A program made the position numbers and the translations under genes. From Stenotrophomonas sp. (GTDB taxonomy: Bacteria > Pseudomonadota > Gammaproteobacteria > Xanthomonadales > Xanthomonadaceae), in assembly GCA_003484865.1 (NCBI GenBank), contig DMZT01000202.1:1-6549 (forward strand): 6,549 bases of DNA. The letters are read 5' to 3'. Below are positions 5,533 to 6,549 of this stretch, in pieces; the stretch's first letter is position 1; each line of letters opens with the position of its first letter. Under the pieces are notes generated by a model. That model ran no database searches, was not told where the DNA came from, and saw only the letters and a list, made by a program, of their open reading frames with translations.

Positions 5533-6549
5533 TCACGCGGCCTGCGACTGCGCGTCCTTCTGCTGGCGCTTGTAGTAGCCCGCCGAGCGCAGTTCTTCCG
5601 GATCGAAGTCGTCCACGGTGATCGTTTCCAGGGTGAGCGTGCGCAGCTCTTCGAGCAGGGTGCGTTCGTCCTGGGTGATCACACCTTCGGCCACGGCTTC
5701 GTCCAGCTGGGTAACGAAGTCCAGCGCCTCGATGCCCTTGGTCTTGAGCGCCTTGATGAACTTGCGCTCCACCGGCTCGGCCATGATCGCCTTGGACAGG
5801 TAGCTGTTGATGCGGCCACCCGGGTTGTTCTCGCACGGGGTCAGGAACACGCCACTGGCCAGACGGTCGCGGGCCTCGTTGGGCGCCATCAGCAGCGCGG
5901 CCACGCGGTGGCCGAGGCGGTCACCCGGGGCTTCGGCACGGCGGCCGAACGGGAAGATCAGCGCCCACATCAGCCAGCCGATCGGGCGCACCGGGAAGTT
6001 GCGCAGGGCGGCCGACAGCGATTCTTCGATCTTGTGCACGCTGTCATGGAAGGCCCAGGCCAGCAGCGGCTGGTCGGCGGCCGGGGCGCCTTCGTCGTGG
6101 TAACGCTTGAGCATGGCGCTGGTCATGTAGATGTGGCTCAGCACATCGCCCAGGCGGCCGGACAGCGATTCCTTGAACTTCAGCTTGCCGCCCAGCGTCA
6201 TCATCGAGATGTCGGCCATCAGCGCCAGGTTGGCCGAGTAACGGTCCAGCTTGCGGAAGTAGCGGCGGGTGTAGGCATCGCCCGGGGCGGCACCGAAACG
6301 GGCACCGGTCAGGCCGAACCAGAACGAACGCACGGCGTTGGAGATGCCGTAGCGGATGTGGCCGAACAGGCTGCGGTCGAATTCCTGCAGGCCGGCGCGG
6401 GTGTCCGGATCCTGCGCGGCCTTCATTTCCTTGAGCACCCACGGGTGGCACAGGATCGCACCCTGGCCGAAGATCAGCAGGCTGCGGGTCATGATGTTGG
6501 CGCCTTCCACCGTGATCGCGATCGGCGCGGCCTGCCAGCTGCGGCCGGC
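5533..6549 (-). CDS. fadE: FadE-type acyl-CoA dehydrogenase, C-terminal part (5' end outside window)
   Basis: This is the last 338 residues of a large acyl-CoA dehydrogenase of the FadE type, which in E. coli is about 814 residues. FadE makes the first step of fatty-acid beta-oxidation, acyl-CoA to trans-2-enoyl-CoA, with FAD. The fragment opens at the end of the dehydrogenase domain: Thr13-Val-Glu15-Gly-Ala-Asn-Ile-Met-Thr-Arg22. Glu15 of the fragment aligns with the catalytic glutamate of the Tyr-Glu-Gly-Thr motif in other acyl-CoA dehydrogenases. The rest is the FadE-specific C-terminal domain (DUF1974), including a hydrophobic Trp/Phe-rich segment at fragment residues about 188-202 that could touch the membrane, and a charged helical tail ending in a Gln/Ala-rich stretch. 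The reading frame stays open to the window edge, so the true start lies beyond 6549; the GTG at 6510 is internal. No frameshift is seen. The downstream hotdog gene fits a fatty-acid context. Confidence 0.94.
   Translation of the reverse strand, partial: AGRSWQAAPIAITVEGANIMTRSLLIFGQGAILCHPWVLKEMKAAQDPDTRAGLQEFDRSLFGHIRYGISNAVRSFWFGLTGARFGAAPGDAYTRRYFRKLDRYSANLALMADISMMTLGGKLKFKESLSGRLGDVLSHIYMTSAMLKRYHDEGAPAADQPLLAWAFHDSVHKIEESLSAALRNFPVRPIGWLMWALIFPFGRRAEAPGDRLGHRVAALLMAPNEARDRLASGVFLTPCENNPGGRINSYLSKAIMAEPVERKFIKALKTKGIEALDFVTQLDEAVAEGVITQDERTLLEELRTLTLETITVDDFDPEELRSAGYYKRQQKDAQSQAA

Noticed and set aside
6508..6510. GTG at 6510 as the start of the acyl-CoA dehydrogenase
   Set aside because: The frame stays open upstream and the residues there continue the conserved FadE sequence into the catalytic motif, so the codon is an internal valine.
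1..6549. CRISPR arrays, tRNA or rRNA genes, insertion sequences, prophage or defence genes
   Set aside because: No regularly spaced repeats, cloverleaf or rRNA stretches, transposase motifs or defence-type domains were seen on either strand.

Overview
The window is high-GC bacterial DNA carrying ordinary chromosomal genes, and it begins at a contig end. The gene families, the codon bias toward G/C in third positions, and a pair of small GTAG/GCAG-headed palindromic repeats resembling the SMAG (REP) elements of Stenotrophomonas all point to the Lysobacteraceae (Xanthomonadaceae), most likely Stenotrophomonas. This assignment comes from pattern recognition, not from a database match.

Layout from left to right. 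Bases 1-13 match the end of the Illumina TruSeq adapter exactly, so the first bases are not genomic. Next is the 5' part of an exported class C beta-lactamase-like serine hydrolase (minus strand, start at 1226, C-terminus lost at the contig end). A 165-bp gap with a possible promoter and a small hairpin separates it from a complete FAD-dependent GMC alcohol dehydrogenase (minus, 1392-2984). A 200-bp divergent intergenic region follows. Two plus-strand genes come next, probably co-transcribed: a 12-helix MFS-type carrier related to the ATP/ADP-translocase-like COG3202 group (3185-4522) and a small DUF1304 membrane protein (4554-4910). They converge on a minus-strand DUF4442 hotdog-fold protein (4998-5468), and the REP pair fills the convergent gap. 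At the right end is the C-terminal part of a FadE-type acyl-CoA dehydrogenase (minus, 5533-6549, 5' end outside the window). A very strong UUCG-loop intrinsic terminator lies between fadE and the DUF4442 gene.

Functionally, the right end suggests fatty-acid metabolism: FadE makes the first oxidation of acyl-CoA, and the downstream hotdog protein could be an acyl-CoA thioesterase acting on related substrates. The GMC dehydrogenase and the serine hydrolase point the same way but have no pathway partners here. The carrier and the DUF1304 protein form a two-gene membrane module of unknown substrate. I see no phage, transposase, CRISPR, tRNA, rRNA, toxin-antitoxin or defence system, and nothing that amounts to an undescribed system. 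The points most worth checking are the adapter remnant, the terminator that leaves no room for a separate promoter before the DUF4442 gene, and the REP pair.
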